Assembly (NCBI GenBank): GCA_964017195.1
Contig: OZ024895.1
Location: 5,390,001 to 5,454,000, forward strand
DNA from: Siderastrea radians
Lineage: Eukaryota > Cnidaria > Anthozoa > Scleractinia > Rhizangiidae
Reading direction: 5' to 3'
DNA: 64,000 nucleotides
In this document: positions 46,327 to 58,311 of the stretch, in pieces
Layout of the letters: each line of letters opens with the position of its first letter
How positions within the stretch are numbered: the first letter of the stretch is position 1
Made by a program: the position numbers and the translations under genes
Notes under the pieces: generated by a model
The model's input: the letters and a program-made list of their open reading frames with translations, nothing else
Databases searched by the model: none
Told to the model about the DNA's origin: nothing

Positions 46327-46404
46327 GTCCAGAGTCCAGAGTCCAGAGTCCAGAGTCCAGAGTCCAGAGTCCAGGGTCCAGAGTCCAGAGTCCAGGGTCC
46401 AGTC
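46327..46404. repeat. CCAGAGT heptamer minisatellite
   Basis: About eleven tandem copies of CCAGAGT with two CCAGGGT variants, ending about 240 bp before the methyltransferase ATG at 46645. Short ORFs across it are repeat artefacts. Confidence 0.9.
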
Positions 46405-46644
46405 CAGCTTTTAGGATATGCCCGATCGGCAATGATCGCGTGTTGACAGCCACTTTACATTCAGTTAGAATGCTTTTATAAACATTTTGGAAAATCCCAA
46501 AGTCAACGTTCTTATAAACAAAGGTTCTTACATATTAAAAAAAACTGAGTGTAACTCGACTTATTTTGGTGTAAAATTCCTGACCCTTCTTGACTCCCCA
46601 CATGGTCAGATTTGACCTCCAAGAAGACTGCAACGTTAAGACGG

Positions 46645-47448
46645 ATGGCAAATTTGTCCGGCAACAGCGCTGCAGAGGGATACAAACAAACCTCGTTTTC
46701 CGTGCAAAGGTTGGACGGCGAAACGTTTATTCAAACAGATGTTTGTCCTGAGGTCGGAGATGCCATCTTGGATCTAGGCTGTGGTACAGGAGAGCTGTCT
46801 GCATACCTAGCTGAGCTGGTTGGACCCGATGGAAAGGTTATCGGTGTTGATCCTGACAGAGAACGAATTCAGCTGGCTCGTCAATCTCACAGTGGCATCA
46901 AGAATCTTTCATTTGTCGAAGGAAGTGCTGCGAACTTTCCAGGGATTGGCTCGAATGTGTACGACATAGTTTTCAGTAATTATGTTCTCCACTGGATTGC
47001 TGATAAGCAACAAGCCTTCATGAATATGTTTGAAAGTCTTAAAGTTGGAGGGAAAATTAGTATTCACTACCTCGACCATCTACCTCCCTTTGTGTTCAAC
47101 GCTTATAAGGTGTTGAATCCCGAGAATGCAGAGCGTATTTTACAGAAGTTTCAGTTGGAATCGATGGCTAATGTCGAGCAGTATTGTTCATCTGCTGGAT
47201 TTCAAATCGTTAGCAGTTACGAGACACTAAGGAAACAAGTTGCTTTTGAAAGCACCGACAGTCTCCTCAAGTGGCTTTGGTCGAGTTCACACGGTGTTTT
47301 TGATCCTTCGCTTGTCACCGAAGAACGTTTGTTAAGGTATCTAGCTCCTTACACTAACGAAGACGGAACACCCTGCCTTGATTTCCAAGGAAAAAAACAT
47401 AAATGCACTGTCTGCAGACTGATAGCTGTCAAGCGAGAAAGCTATTAA
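46645..47448 (+). CDS. Class I SAM-dependent methyltransferase, intact
   Basis: 267 codons, intronless. I chose the ATG at 46645 (MANLSGNSAAEGYKQ) because it aligns with MENSSSKSAAEGYKE of the 59889 gene; an in-frame ATG at 46612 adds 11 non-conserved residues. Motif I is DLGCGTGE (residues 43-50), and D69 in VIGVDP should bind the ribose. SNVYDIVFSNYVLHW (about 103-117) and SLKVGGK (131-137) complete a Rossmann-fold methyltransferase. The HWIADKQQAF..MF..LK.GG run resembles juvenile-hormone-acid/trans-aconitate methyltransferase-like proteins, but the substrate is unknown. The C-terminal 130 residues (LPPF..NAYKVLNPENAERI, SHGVFDPSLVTEERL) form the family-specific cap. No signal peptide, so probably cytosolic. 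It is one of two undamaged copies in the array. Confidence 0.9.
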   Translation: MANLSGNSAAEGYKQTSFSVQRLDGETFIQTDVCPEVGDAILDLGCGTGELSAYLAELVGPDGKVIGVDPDRERIQLARQSHSGIKNLSFVEGSAANFPGIGSNVYDIVFSNYVLHWIADKQQAFMNMFESLKVGGKISIHYLDHLPPFVFNAYKVLNPENAERILQKFQLESMANVEQYCSSAGFQIVSSYETLRKQVAFESTDSLLKWLWSSSHGVFDPSLVTEERLLRYLAPYTNEDGTPCLDFQGKKHKCTVCRLIAVKRESY

Positions 47449-47594
47449 GCAAAGCACAATGACTCTCGTCTGCAATCTACTAGTGCAATCTACTAGTGTC
47501 ATAAGAGTAGCAATTGGAAATGTAAGTGGAGAAAGGCCCAATGTTTTTTGCACACGGTACGAATCATAGCTGTGGCTCTTAGTTTTGGTAAGAG

Positions 47595-49064
47595 ACAGCC
47601 TAGATTTTGAAATGAAAACTATATTAACGGATAATAACGGACGTTATATTTTGTTGAATGTCACGGTACAAGGTTCTGATTATATCATGGGAAACATATA
47701 TTCACCTAACAAAATAAAAGAACAATGTACTTTTTTTGACGAGCTACGGCAAAAATAATTATTACTAGCCAAAATCAAAGAGTTATAATTCGGGGAGATT
47801 TTAATGTTGTAATCGACCAAGATCTTGACTGCGCTGGTGGCTCGCCTAAAGAGAAAGAATCAGTAAAATTGGTTAATGACATTTGTTTAAACTATGATTT
47901 AATTGATATATGGAGAATCCGGAATCCAGATAGTATGCTTTTCACCTGGAGAGAAAAGAAACCTCTTTAATATCCAAAGGAGACTAGAATTTTGGTTGAT
48001 TAGTGATTTTTGTCAAGATGAAGTAGACGAGACAGGTATTAAAACTGCTATTAGCACTGACCATTCGGCAATAATTATCTCCTTTAATAGCTTGGATGAG
48101 ATACGAGGACCTTCGTACTGGAAATTCAACTCAAACTTAGTTTGAGGATGAAAACTATACTTCCGCAGTTGAAGATAAAATACAGGAATGGTTAGAGGAA
48201 TTTAAAGACGTGACTGACAAAAGAGTTTTATGGGACCTAATCAAATACCGTGTGAGGCAATTTACTGTGAAATATAGCAAAGAAAAAGCTTTTTTTTAGG
48301 AAACATGAATTACAGTACTGCAAATCGAGGCATCACTAAAACAAGAAGAGGAAACTTTGATAACCGACCCATCAACATCAAACTTTTTACCTGTGATTTT
48401 AGCGTTAAGAAACTTTCCATCAACCTACCCAAATTTTATGAAGGATGTTTTCAGATTTATACTGAATATTCTGCAGTAGTAGGAGGACACATTCAAAACG
48501 TGGATAACAATAAGAGATCTAACACAGTTATATGGAACAACAGACGCATTCTAATTGAAGGAAAATCAGTGTTTTATCACAGTTTGTTCGATAAAGGAAT
48601 AATCACGCTTGAATACCTAATGGGGGATACAAATGAAGTGCTGATCACTTTGCAAAATTAAAGTCCGAATGCGTTGACCCTCACACTTCTTGAATGGTTC
48701 CAGTTACTACAAATTTTTGATGCCCTACAGACACAATGGCGAACATCTTTGACATCTCGTGGACCCAGGAGTGTTGAAGCCTTTGTTTTGAACGACCAAA
48801 CAAAACTTCGTCTTAAAAACCAGGTTGTACAGATCGACAAAGGCTCTTCAAAGGATATCTACTCGGAAATTCGATCAAGATATGAAACTAATCCAAAGGC
48901 GCAAGCGAAATGTGAGGAACCAGTACTCTGATGCATGTTTAGATTGGCACGATATCTGTAACTTGCCTTTTAGGGTTCTCACAGACACTAAATCTCGAGA
49001 ATTCCAGTACAAAATCTTAAACAGATATTTAACAACAAACTCATTTCTTCATAAAATAGGGTAG
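47595..49064 (+). pseudogene. L1-like LINE remnant with endonuclease and C-terminal pieces
   Basis: The reading frames, broken by stops, give an endonuclease-like part (GSDYIMGNIYSPNK, then RGDFNVVIDQDLDC and TDHSAIIISF). These are the GDFN and SDH-type motifs of APE endonucleases. It ends with WHDICNLPFRVLTDTKSREF and NRYLTTNSFLHKIG, the region beyond the reverse transcriptase in L1/Tx1-like LINEs. Most of the reverse transcriptase is deleted. The 24.4-25.7 kb relic is its inverted counterpart and shares the same truncated structure, so it was probably copied as part of the segmental duplication. Confidence 0.7.
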
Positions 49065-49516
49065 CCTCTTTCTTTTCCCGATTTTCTATGGATTTGGATA
49101 TTTTAAGATTTCCGCCCACGGCTTTATTGCAGTCTGGTCTGAAATACTTTTCAACGATGTAAAACCTATTTAATATTCAATTAACGCATGCAGGTAGAGC
49201 AGTTTAAATAGAACTGTTAGTAGAAGTAGAACAATATATGATATAAATTCTGAATCTCGATTACTGTGGCGGCCCCTAGATTATGGAACTCTCAGTACCA
49301 ACTAAATATATATCAAGAATGGAAGAACTGTCGATTCTTTTAAAAAACGCTCTTCTTAAAACTCAATTAAGTAAGTTTGCCTTTTCTTATTAATTCACGA
49401 CGTTGTTTTTATGTTCTTTTTTTCTGTCATTTTCTATTCCATTTTATTAATTGTTTTGAGTGTAAAGTGCATTTCATCATTTCGTCATGGAAAATGGCTA
49501 TACAAATTCATAAACT

Positions 49517-49571
49517 ATTATTATTATTATTATTATTGTTATTATTACTATTATTATTATTATTATTATTG
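49517..49571. repeat. (ATT)n microsatellite
   Basis: TTA/ATT repeat of about 55 bp; the polyleucine ORF over it is spurious. A shorter AAT tract at about 20650 is its inverted counterpart. Confidence 0.9.
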
Positions 49572-49819
49572 AATTTCTATCTTTCTCACTGGTTCAGACA
49601 AACACGTGATCAGTCAATAATCCAGCCTTTAGAGATAAAATTTAAATTGACGCCAGTTTCCCATTTTAATCCCGAATAGAAACAGTTCTCAGTTCTTACA
49701 CTCTTGATGCGACGAGTTAATTCTTTGGCGGGAAGAAACAAAAGCAAACCGCAAGTTCTGTCACGAGACCAATATTCTGCGAGCAGAGGTTTCTTAACAG
49801 TAATCGATCAATTGTCAAA

Positions 49820-50152
49820 ATGACAATATTTCAGTCTCGACGCGATAGCTCATCAGACTGTGACAAATTGATTGCATTCCAGTTTTGGGCTGGAGACTTC
49901 ACCTTGGATTTGGGCTGCAGCACTGGGGAGCTGTCTGCGCCATACCTAGCTGAGCCGGTAGGACCCGAGGAAAAGGTTATCGGTGTTGATCCTGACAAGG
50001 AACGAATAGAAATGGCTCGGCAATCTCATAGTGCTAGCTTCCGAGGAAAGGGATCGAATTCTTTGACATCTCAATACTCATTAATGCTGCCGGAACAAAA
50101 GCCAACCGTTACAAGTTCAGGAGAACAATATCCTGTAAGCAGAGGTTTCTGA
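49820..50152 (+). pseudogene. Methyltransferase fragment, internally deleted (MTIFQ type)
   Basis: Starts MTIFQSRRDSSSDCDKLIA, continues AGDFTLDLGCSTGELSAPYL and KVIGVDPDKERIEMARQSHS, then the same deletion as 16440-16800. Motif I has C-S-T-G instead of C-G-T-G, and an extra proline codon lies after GELSA. The 110-residue frame lacks everything after the first half of the Rossmann fold. Shared architecture with two other copies marks it as an amplified pseudogene. Confidence 0.7.
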
Positions 50153-50244
50153 CTGTGACAAATTTTGAAGCAGAACATGTTGCTTAAGACACTTTTTAGG
50201 ACGCACCCTAAAAAGTATAACTTGAGTCAACATTTTTTACTTTA

Positions 50245-51640
50245 CGGTAACAACTCATTTAAAACAGTGTTGAAAACCAGTGACTGTAGGTTTAAGGGTT
50301 TCCAGTTTATGTTCCTTGTTCTTTTATGAATTGAATTAGGAAGCATTTCACACACAGCGCTTCCAAGCTCCACATAGTGTGTTACACTTTCATTTACATT
50401 GGAGTATGTGGGTATTAAGGAATGAAGGTAGTTTAGTTGAAGAGGCAATGAACCTCCTGTACTGAGACCGTGGTAATTCCGTTGACTGGTTAATTCCTGC
50501 AAGGATTTGTTAATTTGTTGCAAAAGTATAACATGAAGTGATATTTAGCGGGTCCAACAGACCAGATGCTTCCATCACATGAAAGTCATCTATATAGCTC
50601 TTAACCCTATTCTGCCTTGGGTGGGGGGGGGGGGAGTGAAGGGAAGATTGTGCCCTCGCTGGCTTTAACGGCTAGACGAATAATCACCAAATCTCGTGAC
50701 TTTTCCTAAAATTTATCAGAAAAAATTTTCCTGTGTCAATGACGTGTCTATGATGATTGGCGTTTCCATAGCAACCGTCTACTCAGAAGTGTATTTTGAC
50801 TATTTCCTGTCTTTTTTCAGTCTTTTTTAGGTTTTTCCCCTCTCGTTTGTGAGAAGAAGATAATTTTTTACTTTTGTGTGCTTGTTTTGACTAAGTATGT
50901 TTCTAAGAACAAAATCATATATTTTTTGGTGACGTCATTGTCAGCTTTATAACTGCAGGTTTAGGATTCAAGATGGCGGCCTCAAATTCGAAATGGCGGG
51001 TTTGTGACGTTATTGTGACGTCACAATACGTCATAACTGACACTTCATAAGCCCAATCTATTAAGCTAATGACGTGCTACAATAGTGCCAAGTTTCATCG
51101 CAAGAGCTTTAATACTTTTCGAGATCTATAGGGGGGGGGGCACTTTGGGCCCCCCCTCAGGCTCAGAAACTCAAAAAAAGCCCAGGCGGAATAGGGTTAA
51201 GAACACAGCTAGACACATCCCAGTGAAGTCTTTCTGCTCTTTGGTCACGCACTGAGCCTTCTGTTATTATGGATCCTCTGTTTACACCACGGCATTCCAG
51301 CATCATACGGGCCACACCCACATTCTCGAGACCATGATCACTTCTAACCCCTGAGGGTATTTCATAAGTTTGGCATTCATTCTGAAACAGTCAAAGACTG
51401 TGTCTGATTCAATAGCTGTATGGATTACAAACTGCCAGCGTATTATCAGTCTGATTACCATCGATATGCCATTAGCCATTTGGACATCGCACATTGTATT
51501 TTCGTTGACAAATGCTTCCACTCCATCGAAGTGCTGTTTCAACTGGATCCAGCTCACGCATCAGCTACTTAACTTCCCATCGTTGCATCCATTTTCGGCC
51601 ATTTTCGGCTTCTGCAAAAAATGGCCAAGAGGGGCCTGGG
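50245..51640 (-). pseudogene. Integrase core domain (rve-type) protein, interrupted
   Basis: On the minus strand, allowing frameshifts, it encodes MRELDPVETALRW, RKYNVRCPNG, WHIDGN, IRWQFVIHTAIE, RSDHGLENVGVARMMLEC, SIITEGSVRDQRAERLHWD and, beyond a 592-bp insertion, GLLDPLN and QQINKSLQELTSQRNYHGLS. The order H-IDGN ... RSDHG-EN ... RDQRxERL-WDV is that of the integrase-core (DDE-type) proteins common in coral and fish genomes. Catalytic acids are partly lost, and stops and frameshifts make this a dead copy. Confidence 0.75.
50605..51196. mobile_element. TTAA MITE inside the integrase pseudogene
   Basis: TTAA is at 50601-50604 and 51197-51200, with inverted ends CCCTATTCTGCCTTGGG and the complement of CCCTATTCCGCCTGGGC. 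A G run follows the left end. Removing the element and one TTAA rejoins the frame as SSCVLKSYIDDFHVMEASG, so it inserted into a still-open frame. Confidence 0.85.
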
Positions 51641-51869
51641 GGCTATTTTGGAAAAACCGATGTGCGGTGCATCTTACCATACGGTGCGTAAAGTATGAGA
51701 ACAAAACAAATTTTTTTGTAAACACAGCATATGTAGTTGGAATTTGGCAAGAAAAAATAGCAATGAGAATACTCGATGTAAAGCTTAGCAAGTAAATTTA
51801 AAGTTCAGCATATATTGAAAAAGTTTGTGATGATGTCCGGTATGGCGCCCCATATATTCCAAAACACTG

Positions 51870-53100
51870 AAAATCTAAAGAGCGCCGCGGCGCTTAATCG
51901 AGTATTGACGGCACTTTCCCAGAGCCGCCATGATTCTAACCTGTATAATGCTGCTGAGGTCAAATTCATTTCCCCATATCTGCTCTGCTATTACCCGGCA
52001 CAGGAAATGTAAGGATAACTGATATTTGTTTATGAATGAAATAAAGCTGAAATGTGAGTTTTTTCCTTGTTGATGTCTTGTGGTCTTCACCGTCTGAGTA
52101 GTGGCGGAAATATTGGCCTGTTCACAGACCTCTATTGCTTCCGGAAAAGTATTGAGCTCGTGAGCGAAAGGTAGCATTGCTCGGAGGGGTCTCTCACATA
52201 AAAGAGACAGCGATGCTAGTCGTATCTTTTAGGGTTAAACATGTTTGGTTTGCTACCGCTGATGTTAAAAATCTAAAATGACCACCGATAGAATTGTTTT
52301 GCTCCTAGGATTACTAATCAGAACTAATACTTTTCATAGTTTCAGTGGTGGAAACGAATTCAAGCCAATCCTCTGAGAAGGAGATGTTGGTACCTTTCGA
52401 AAGTGCTCTTCAAAATTTGCTCCGTTTTTGATATATATATAGGAGCCTTCCCAAGCCCCGAGCAAACACATTGCGTACAAAACACATTTACAGACTAAGC
52501 CATGGGCTCTGCTTCAGATTTGTAACAGTTTTTAAATCTCTTCACTGTCACGGGAAACTAGTCGGCCTTTTAGTGATTGACATTTTTGGTTTGGTACCGC
52601 ATACGGTGTTCAAAGTCTATAATGACCACTGATAGAATTTTGTTCCTTTTTAGCGTAGAATCCTGCAAGAATACGGCTGGAAACGCAATTACTTACCAGA
52701 ATGAGTAACATACAGGGGTTTAAAAGAATTGAAACCACGCCAACAGAAAGAGATGCTGGTGCCCCTTAGAGGTGCCTTTCAAAATATCTGACAAGTTCCG
52801 GCCCGTTCTTTTCACATGCAAGCCCCCGGGGGCAAGTTGGGCAAACACATTATGTGCACAGAGCATTAATTAGTAACTCACTGAATCGAATCACTGAACA
52901 TCAAGCTAAGTGCTATTTATCGCCCACGTAAAAATAACAGTAGATCGACTGTTATCAAGTTTTAGTCTCAGCAAGAAAGTTTACCAGGCTGCAACATTGT
53001 TTCGATTCGACTTTCGCCATTTGAAGCAAAACGTGTATGGTACATGAGTTTGTTTAACTGAGCTTGTCTCGACGGAAATCTACCGAAAGACAGGAAGGTA
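51870..53100. other. Inverted duplicate of 18.3-19.1 kb flank
   Basis: Non-coding sequence matching the methyltransferase flank on the other side of the window in inverse orientation (for example CTGCTCTGCTATTACCCGGC). The region between it and the intact gene at 59.9 kb has been filled by retroelement debris. Confidence 0.6.
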
Positions 53101-53282
53101 AGTCCGCTCATGCCTGCCAGGTGATGACCCTGGAGTAAACGGATGAGTTCCGATCGAGCTCTATTATCCACAACATCTGTCGAATAATATAGGTAAAGGC
53201 TTTAGGTTATGCCTTTTTTTGCTTGAAATTTTGAACATTTATCGCTGAAAAGCTAACTTTTGCTCGGACAAGGTCTCAGTAG

Positions 53283-53495
53283 ATGAAACAAAGCGAAATG
53301 TTATTTACCGATACTCCTGACAAGCTCGACTCGGTACTAGCTAATATGGACAAACTACCAAAGGCAAAGGGCAACAGGAGACCAAGCGTAATTCTATTTT
53401 GCTCAATTGAAAACAGCTCAGGACATCAGGGACTTCAACGAGAGTTACTACTGCTAGGAGCAGCAATTGCAGTAAGTCAAAAGCGATGTTGTTGA
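53283..53495 (+). CDS. Unassigned 70-aa ORF
   Basis: MKQSEMLFTDTPDKLDSVLANMDKLPKA... is lysine-rich with a hydrophobic end. Surrounding DNA is retroelement-rich, so this may be a gag or ORF1 scrap. I do not recognise it, and the stop is not followed by a splice donor I can defend. Confidence 0.2.
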   Translation: MKQSEMLFTDTPDKLDSVLANMDKLPKAKGNRRPSVILFCSIENSSGHQGLQRELLLLGAAIAVSQKRCC

Positions 53496-54087
53496 AAAGG
53501 CGAGTCGTTCAGATATTAAGCCACACTCGAATGTAATGTTAAAGACCATGAAAATAGGTCAAAGAGAAGTGATGTGGTCGTTTGGGGACGACGAGAAGAC
53601 GTTGACAAAGAATACGATCCAGAGAAGCTTTTTTAAAGGAACACCTTTCCGAAAATCATATGGGTTTAGCAAAGTTTTGCGAACACATCGCACAAATACT
53701 TAGCAACGGGCAGGCGCCTGCTACGCTCCACTGCCAAGGCCTATACATGACCCTATACATGGCTACCTCTACTAAGATTCACCTGTAGTAGTAAAACTCT
53801 GAAGACCACCGCCAGCTCTCTGAAACAGTCTTCTTCGCAACAGTCAGATTTTAATTTCGTAAATAGAGAGCTACCTCTTTTGGGATCGATATTGCCACTT
53901 ACAATCATCGTCTTGTTATTCAAATGTGCCAACAATTAAAACAAAAGAACTCTTTGCTTTAGCAGCCAATAGGCCTCTGGTTGGCACATTAATGTCAACA
54001 GGTGACGTAACGTAAGAACATCGCTATTGATTTTAACCATAAGTAGTTGTTTAATCTAACATGCTAATTATAACTGTTCGCCATAAT

Positions 54088-54263
54088 TTTCAATGGAGAT
54101 CTCGGTGAAAGTGTGTTCGCTTGTGCTATTTTGCGTTGGTTTAGTTAGTGTGTGTGTAATCCTTATTTCAACATGGATTAAACTATATTTAAGCTATATT
54201 TAAACTATGTTTAAGCTAAAATATTTTCCTACTTTTCCACTTCTATCTGGGTGTTTGCATATT
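54088..54263. repeat. Long direct repeat left of LINE fragment
   Basis: About 175 bp, nearly identical to 55080-55277, bracketing the LINE fragment and its microsatellite tail. Shared core: GGAGATCTCGGTGAAAGTGT ... GGGTGTTTGCATATTC. Confidence 0.8.
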
Positions 54264-55004
54264 CACTGAACCTTGAAAAGCATTTTAATAAAACTTACAA
54301 AAAGGCAGCAGGAAGAGTTAATCTATTGCGGAGAATTCGTTCTTCCATTGGCTTACTCAGTGCTGAGAGAATATACAGAGCGATGATCATGCCTGTTTTC
54401 ACGTACTGTGATACTACCGGACTTGGCTGGTCTGATATACGTAAACGTTTGATTGGAAACATTGAACGTCGAAGCCTGTCAATTATAGATCCAAATTCAG
54501 CCCTCTAATCATAGTGCTGACCTTCGAATTCCATCTGTAGATAGCATTTTAAAGAGGACCGCTTGTTTATTTGTCTTTAATTGTCTTCATGGTAGTGTGT
54601 GCAACCCTTTCAAAAACTATTTCGTGAAAACTAACCATCTGATGCTCTAAATACAAGAAACAATCATTCATCTGTCTAGCTGCCAAGGATGAAACTGGAG
54701 ATTGGCCGTCAAAGTTTTTATTTTTTAGCTGCCCTATGTTTTAACTCTTTACCACTAGACATTAGGAAACAAGACTCTAGAATTTTATTCAGGAAACAGC
54801 TTAACGAACATTTTACGCGTTGAACAATTTTTCATTCTCATCTACTTTATTGAATTTTTATAATTTAGATTTTTGATCTTAGATCAGACTTTAGATTTTA
54901 GTTTTTAGATTTTAAATATTTGGCTTTTTTGAGGCTTTTATGTTACAGGACCCCATTAATAACAGTGCTCTTGCACTGAAGGGGTATCCTGTTAAAATAT
55001 TCGC

Positions 55005-55078
<74 letters not shown>

Positions 55079-55079
55079 T
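54264..55079 (+). pseudogene. CR1/jockey-type LINE 3' fragment
   Basis: Encodes SLNLEKHFNKTYKKAAGRVN, RRIRSSIGLLSAERIYRAMI, PVFTYC and, after a frameshift, RIPSVDSILKRTACLFVFNC and LCFNSLPLDIRKQDSRILF. This is the segment after the reverse transcriptase catalytic core in CR1/jockey-like LINEs. It ends in a (TTA)n tail (about 55008-55076). The catalytic YxDD part is absent (5' truncation). Confidence 0.75.
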
Positions 55080-55277
55080 TTTAATGGAGATCTCGGTGAA
55101 AGTGTGTTGTAACCGCGGATGGTGAGTTCGCTTTTGCTATTTTGTGTTGGTTTAGTTAGTGTGTGTGTGTAATCCTTGTTTCAACAGGGATTAAACTATA
55201 TTTAAGCTATATTTAAACTACGTTTAAGCTAAAATATTTTCCTACTATTCCACTTCTGTCTGGGTGTTTGCATATTC
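55080..55277. repeat. Long direct repeat right of LINE fragment
   Basis: Partner of 54088-54263. It keeps about 20 bp (TAACCGCGGATGGTGAG) that the left copy lost between short GTT repeats. Confidence 0.8.
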
Positions 55278-56734
55278 CGGTTATTTACTACCTAACATTG
55301 AAATGCAATTCGAACCTACATGTACCTTCTACTGAAAACTTTCGCTGCAGAAAAATGTTCTATGATAAAGCTCAAAATAATCGAATCCAAAATTAGCTTG
55401 CAGATTTGGAGAGGCCTCTCTTTATTTGGAAAGTCAGCATAGATTTAAGAAGATTTCATTACTACCTAAAGTGTTACATACTTCGTCGATTATATCTTCC
55501 ACTCCGGGATTTATTAAGTCTTTTCAGGCAATTATATTTAATTTTCTCCAGAGGAGTCACGATAAATCAATGGATACATTTCGACTCACGGAAAAGAAAG
55601 ATGGCCATGAATATTGAATTCGGACAAGAGAGGATTCGGAAACACACACCCGTTCGATTGCAGAGGCAACCCAACAAGGCTGCGCGGACCACGTTGGAGG
55701 TAATGGAAACGTTCCTTTGAGTATTTTTTCGAAGCTAAGAGTATCCTGGCATCACAAAGGATGCACAAAAACGAGTCTGACCGCTCACAGCTAGACAGAG
55801 ACGTACAGTATATTTTGACACGCTGAACAATACTTGACTAGTATACCAGTGTGCATGTGAAAGCCAGGAGCTGAGAGGACGTAGATGCGGACTCGAAGGA
55901 CATTTCGTGAGAGATCCTGAATGCAAGGCAAAACTAGCTACCTGCATGAAATTCCAAATATTGGGGCATTTTGCCAAAGTTTGTTAAATGAAGGGAGAGG
56001 ATAGAGCCAAGAAAGGAAACATACGTGAGGTCACCAAAGATCATGGCTTCGCCTTTTACTCTTCAAACTTGCTGAGACATGCCAGCCGGAGACAATGAGC
56101 TTGAAGGAGTAGAAGCTGAAATGGGCTCTTGTTGATCCTGGATCCACTTGCAATGTCATTGAGTGGTTCAATTCTAGCTGCTACTATGCCACCCCCCCGG
56201 GGGGCATTTTTACTTGGTGTTGTATTCCCCATCCCGGGGCATACAAAAAGGGACAATTCCCCACTCTGGGACTGATCCTGTCTTCGACTCAAAGGAGAAT
56301 GCTTCGTTTTACAAGAAGATGAAAACATTTATTTCTGTATTTAAACAAAACCTAAACTTTTAAAACAATTAAAACCTCTTCTGAACCAGTAGAGCAATTG
56401 GACTCTATTTAACCACAACCAGTTAATTTCAATAAACCAGGAGGGAGCTACAACTACACTGCGTCGAAAATTAAAATGAATCGCTAAAACGGACTAAAAC
56501 TCTTAAATTCCTGGAAACAATGTGGAATGTTGTCCTTTGTATCCTTAAGTGAAAATAAACTGCTTGTCTACAAAACGATCAAAATATTTACCTCTCAGTA
56601 TATTGCATAACATCAGGAGCCCATATTTATAACGCGTCTGAAACAAGAGAAAGGTAAATCAAATCAAAAAAATGGTAGATCAAATTTAACGTCATAGTGA
56701 GGGAGTAGTCGCCTAATCTCCGAGCCAGGGGCTC

Positions 56735-56895
56735 ATGAGTAAACACTTGACGTCCAGATCGAATTGGAATTTGGAAATGTTGGTTTTTATGGAAGGAGGA
56801 AAACCAGAGTGCCCGGAGAAAAACCCTCGGAGCAAAAAACCCTCGGAGCATTGGTGGAAGGCGAGTGTTCTCACCACTGCGCCATCCCTGCTCCC
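56735..56895 (-). repeat. tRNA-derived SINE copy
   Basis: On the minus strand it begins with a tRNA-like head containing GATGGCGCAGTGGTGAG, followed by a body with AAAACCAACATTTCCAAATT. The same family occurs at 59040-59310. The B box is degraded here. Confidence 0.6.
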
Positions 56896-57419
56896 CTCTG
56901 CTTCTCATTACAACAAAGAGACAAAGTTTCTTCTGAAGGAAAACCAAATCACACTCTCTCCAATACTGTTATTTATTGAAAGCAATCTGGAGTAGTGCTA
57001 AAGATTTTTTCTACTCTTTTGTGACAAAAAAGAAAAAAAATCTAACCACTCGCTTACAAATTCGATTGATTTACCTACGAAATAACTGGACTTGTCCACG
57101 AGGTTAGACGCCATTGCGGCACCCTATAATTCCTTGCACGAGCAGTTATTTCGATTTATTTCTGTTTAAAAATTCCCCACCCCCCGGCCAGAAGGGCTGG
57201 GTTTTTCCCGGGCGAAATGGTAACAGTTAGTACTGAACCACGCATTACTACTGCTGGAGAGTTTGAAACTAAGCTTTGTTGTTAAGCTAGATAAACGTTG
57301 CCTACGGTATTTTGTTGTTAAAGAGAGAGCCAGGGTAATACTCAGTAGAGAGACCTCGGAAGAGTTGGACGAACTGAAAATTGAGATCAACACCATGAGT
57401 TAAGAAACCCTGCTTAGAG

Positions 57420-57790
57420 ACTTTCCTGGTTGTTCTAACAGAATGGGGAAACGTTTAAGGACGTTCAAGCAAAATTCCACATTGATGAATCAGGTAAGCC
57501 TGTTGCAAAGACAAAGGTCCTTTTTCTACCGAATTGTCACTTTATGGAATAGTCTAAATAATTCCTTCAAGCTAGGCGACTCTATAGCTGCTTTCAAACG
57601 CAAATTAAGAGCTAAACTTTTGGCTACGTTTTGGTAGCCGTTAGTCAATTTAACTAGTTTGTCCTATCGTTATTGCTATATTAATGTACCTCATTGTAAT
57701 TTTTATTTCAGTTTTATTATAATTTTAATTGTCACTGAAAGACCCCTTTGGGGAGTGTCAATAAAAAGATTAAATTGTATTGTATTGTGT
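57420..57790 (+). pseudogene. Second CR1-like LINE 3' end
   Basis: Encodes QRQRSFFYRIVTLWNSLNNS and AFKRKLRAKL, the usual last residues of CR1-like ORF2. A short 3' UTR follows (ACCCCTTTGGGGAGTGTCAA) with terminal TTGTA repeats (about 57775-57788), a typical CR1-type tail. Confidence 0.75.
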
Positions 57791-58176
57791 TGATCTGGAC
57801 ATTATAGAACCAATCACCCTATGGGTGAGTTCCTGTCGTAGTGATTGCTAACCATCGAAGGGGGGTGGGGAGGGGGGCATTATACATTAGTGTGGATACG
57901 AGGAAAGCCAATGAAGCCATAGTGAGGCAGCGTCACTCCATAAACATTGGGGACGACGAGAGCACAGTGTTTGGTAAACTAGACTCTAAATGGGCGTTTC
58001 ATCGGATTGAGCTGGAATAGGAGCCTGGCTGGAACAACAATCCATACAATCCAGAATTATCTCTACGTTTATTACTCACAAGGGTTTGTACAGATACAAA
58101 TGTTTGATGTTCAGCATCAACTCTGCCCCTGAGCTCTATCGACGCACTATCCAACAAGCACTGGTGGGTTGCAAGG

Positions 58177-58311
58177 TCGCCTGGGTAGCTGGCAGCATTG
58201 TCTACACGTGAAGGTCAAATCGACTCCTTCCCGTTCCTTCGAATTCGCGGCTTCTGTCGCGGTTCCGCTGCTCAAATTTAGCGCAAACAATCCCGCCAGC
58301 TACCTACCCTA
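58177..58311. mobile_element. MITE in Gypsy reverse transcriptase, 9-bp target duplication
   Basis: GTTGCAAGG is at 58168-58176 and 58312-58320. The ends are imperfect inverted repeats around GGGTAGCTGGC. Removal rejoins ALVGCKGVYKIHD in the reverse transcriptase, so the frame was open when the MITE inserted. Confidence 0.8.
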
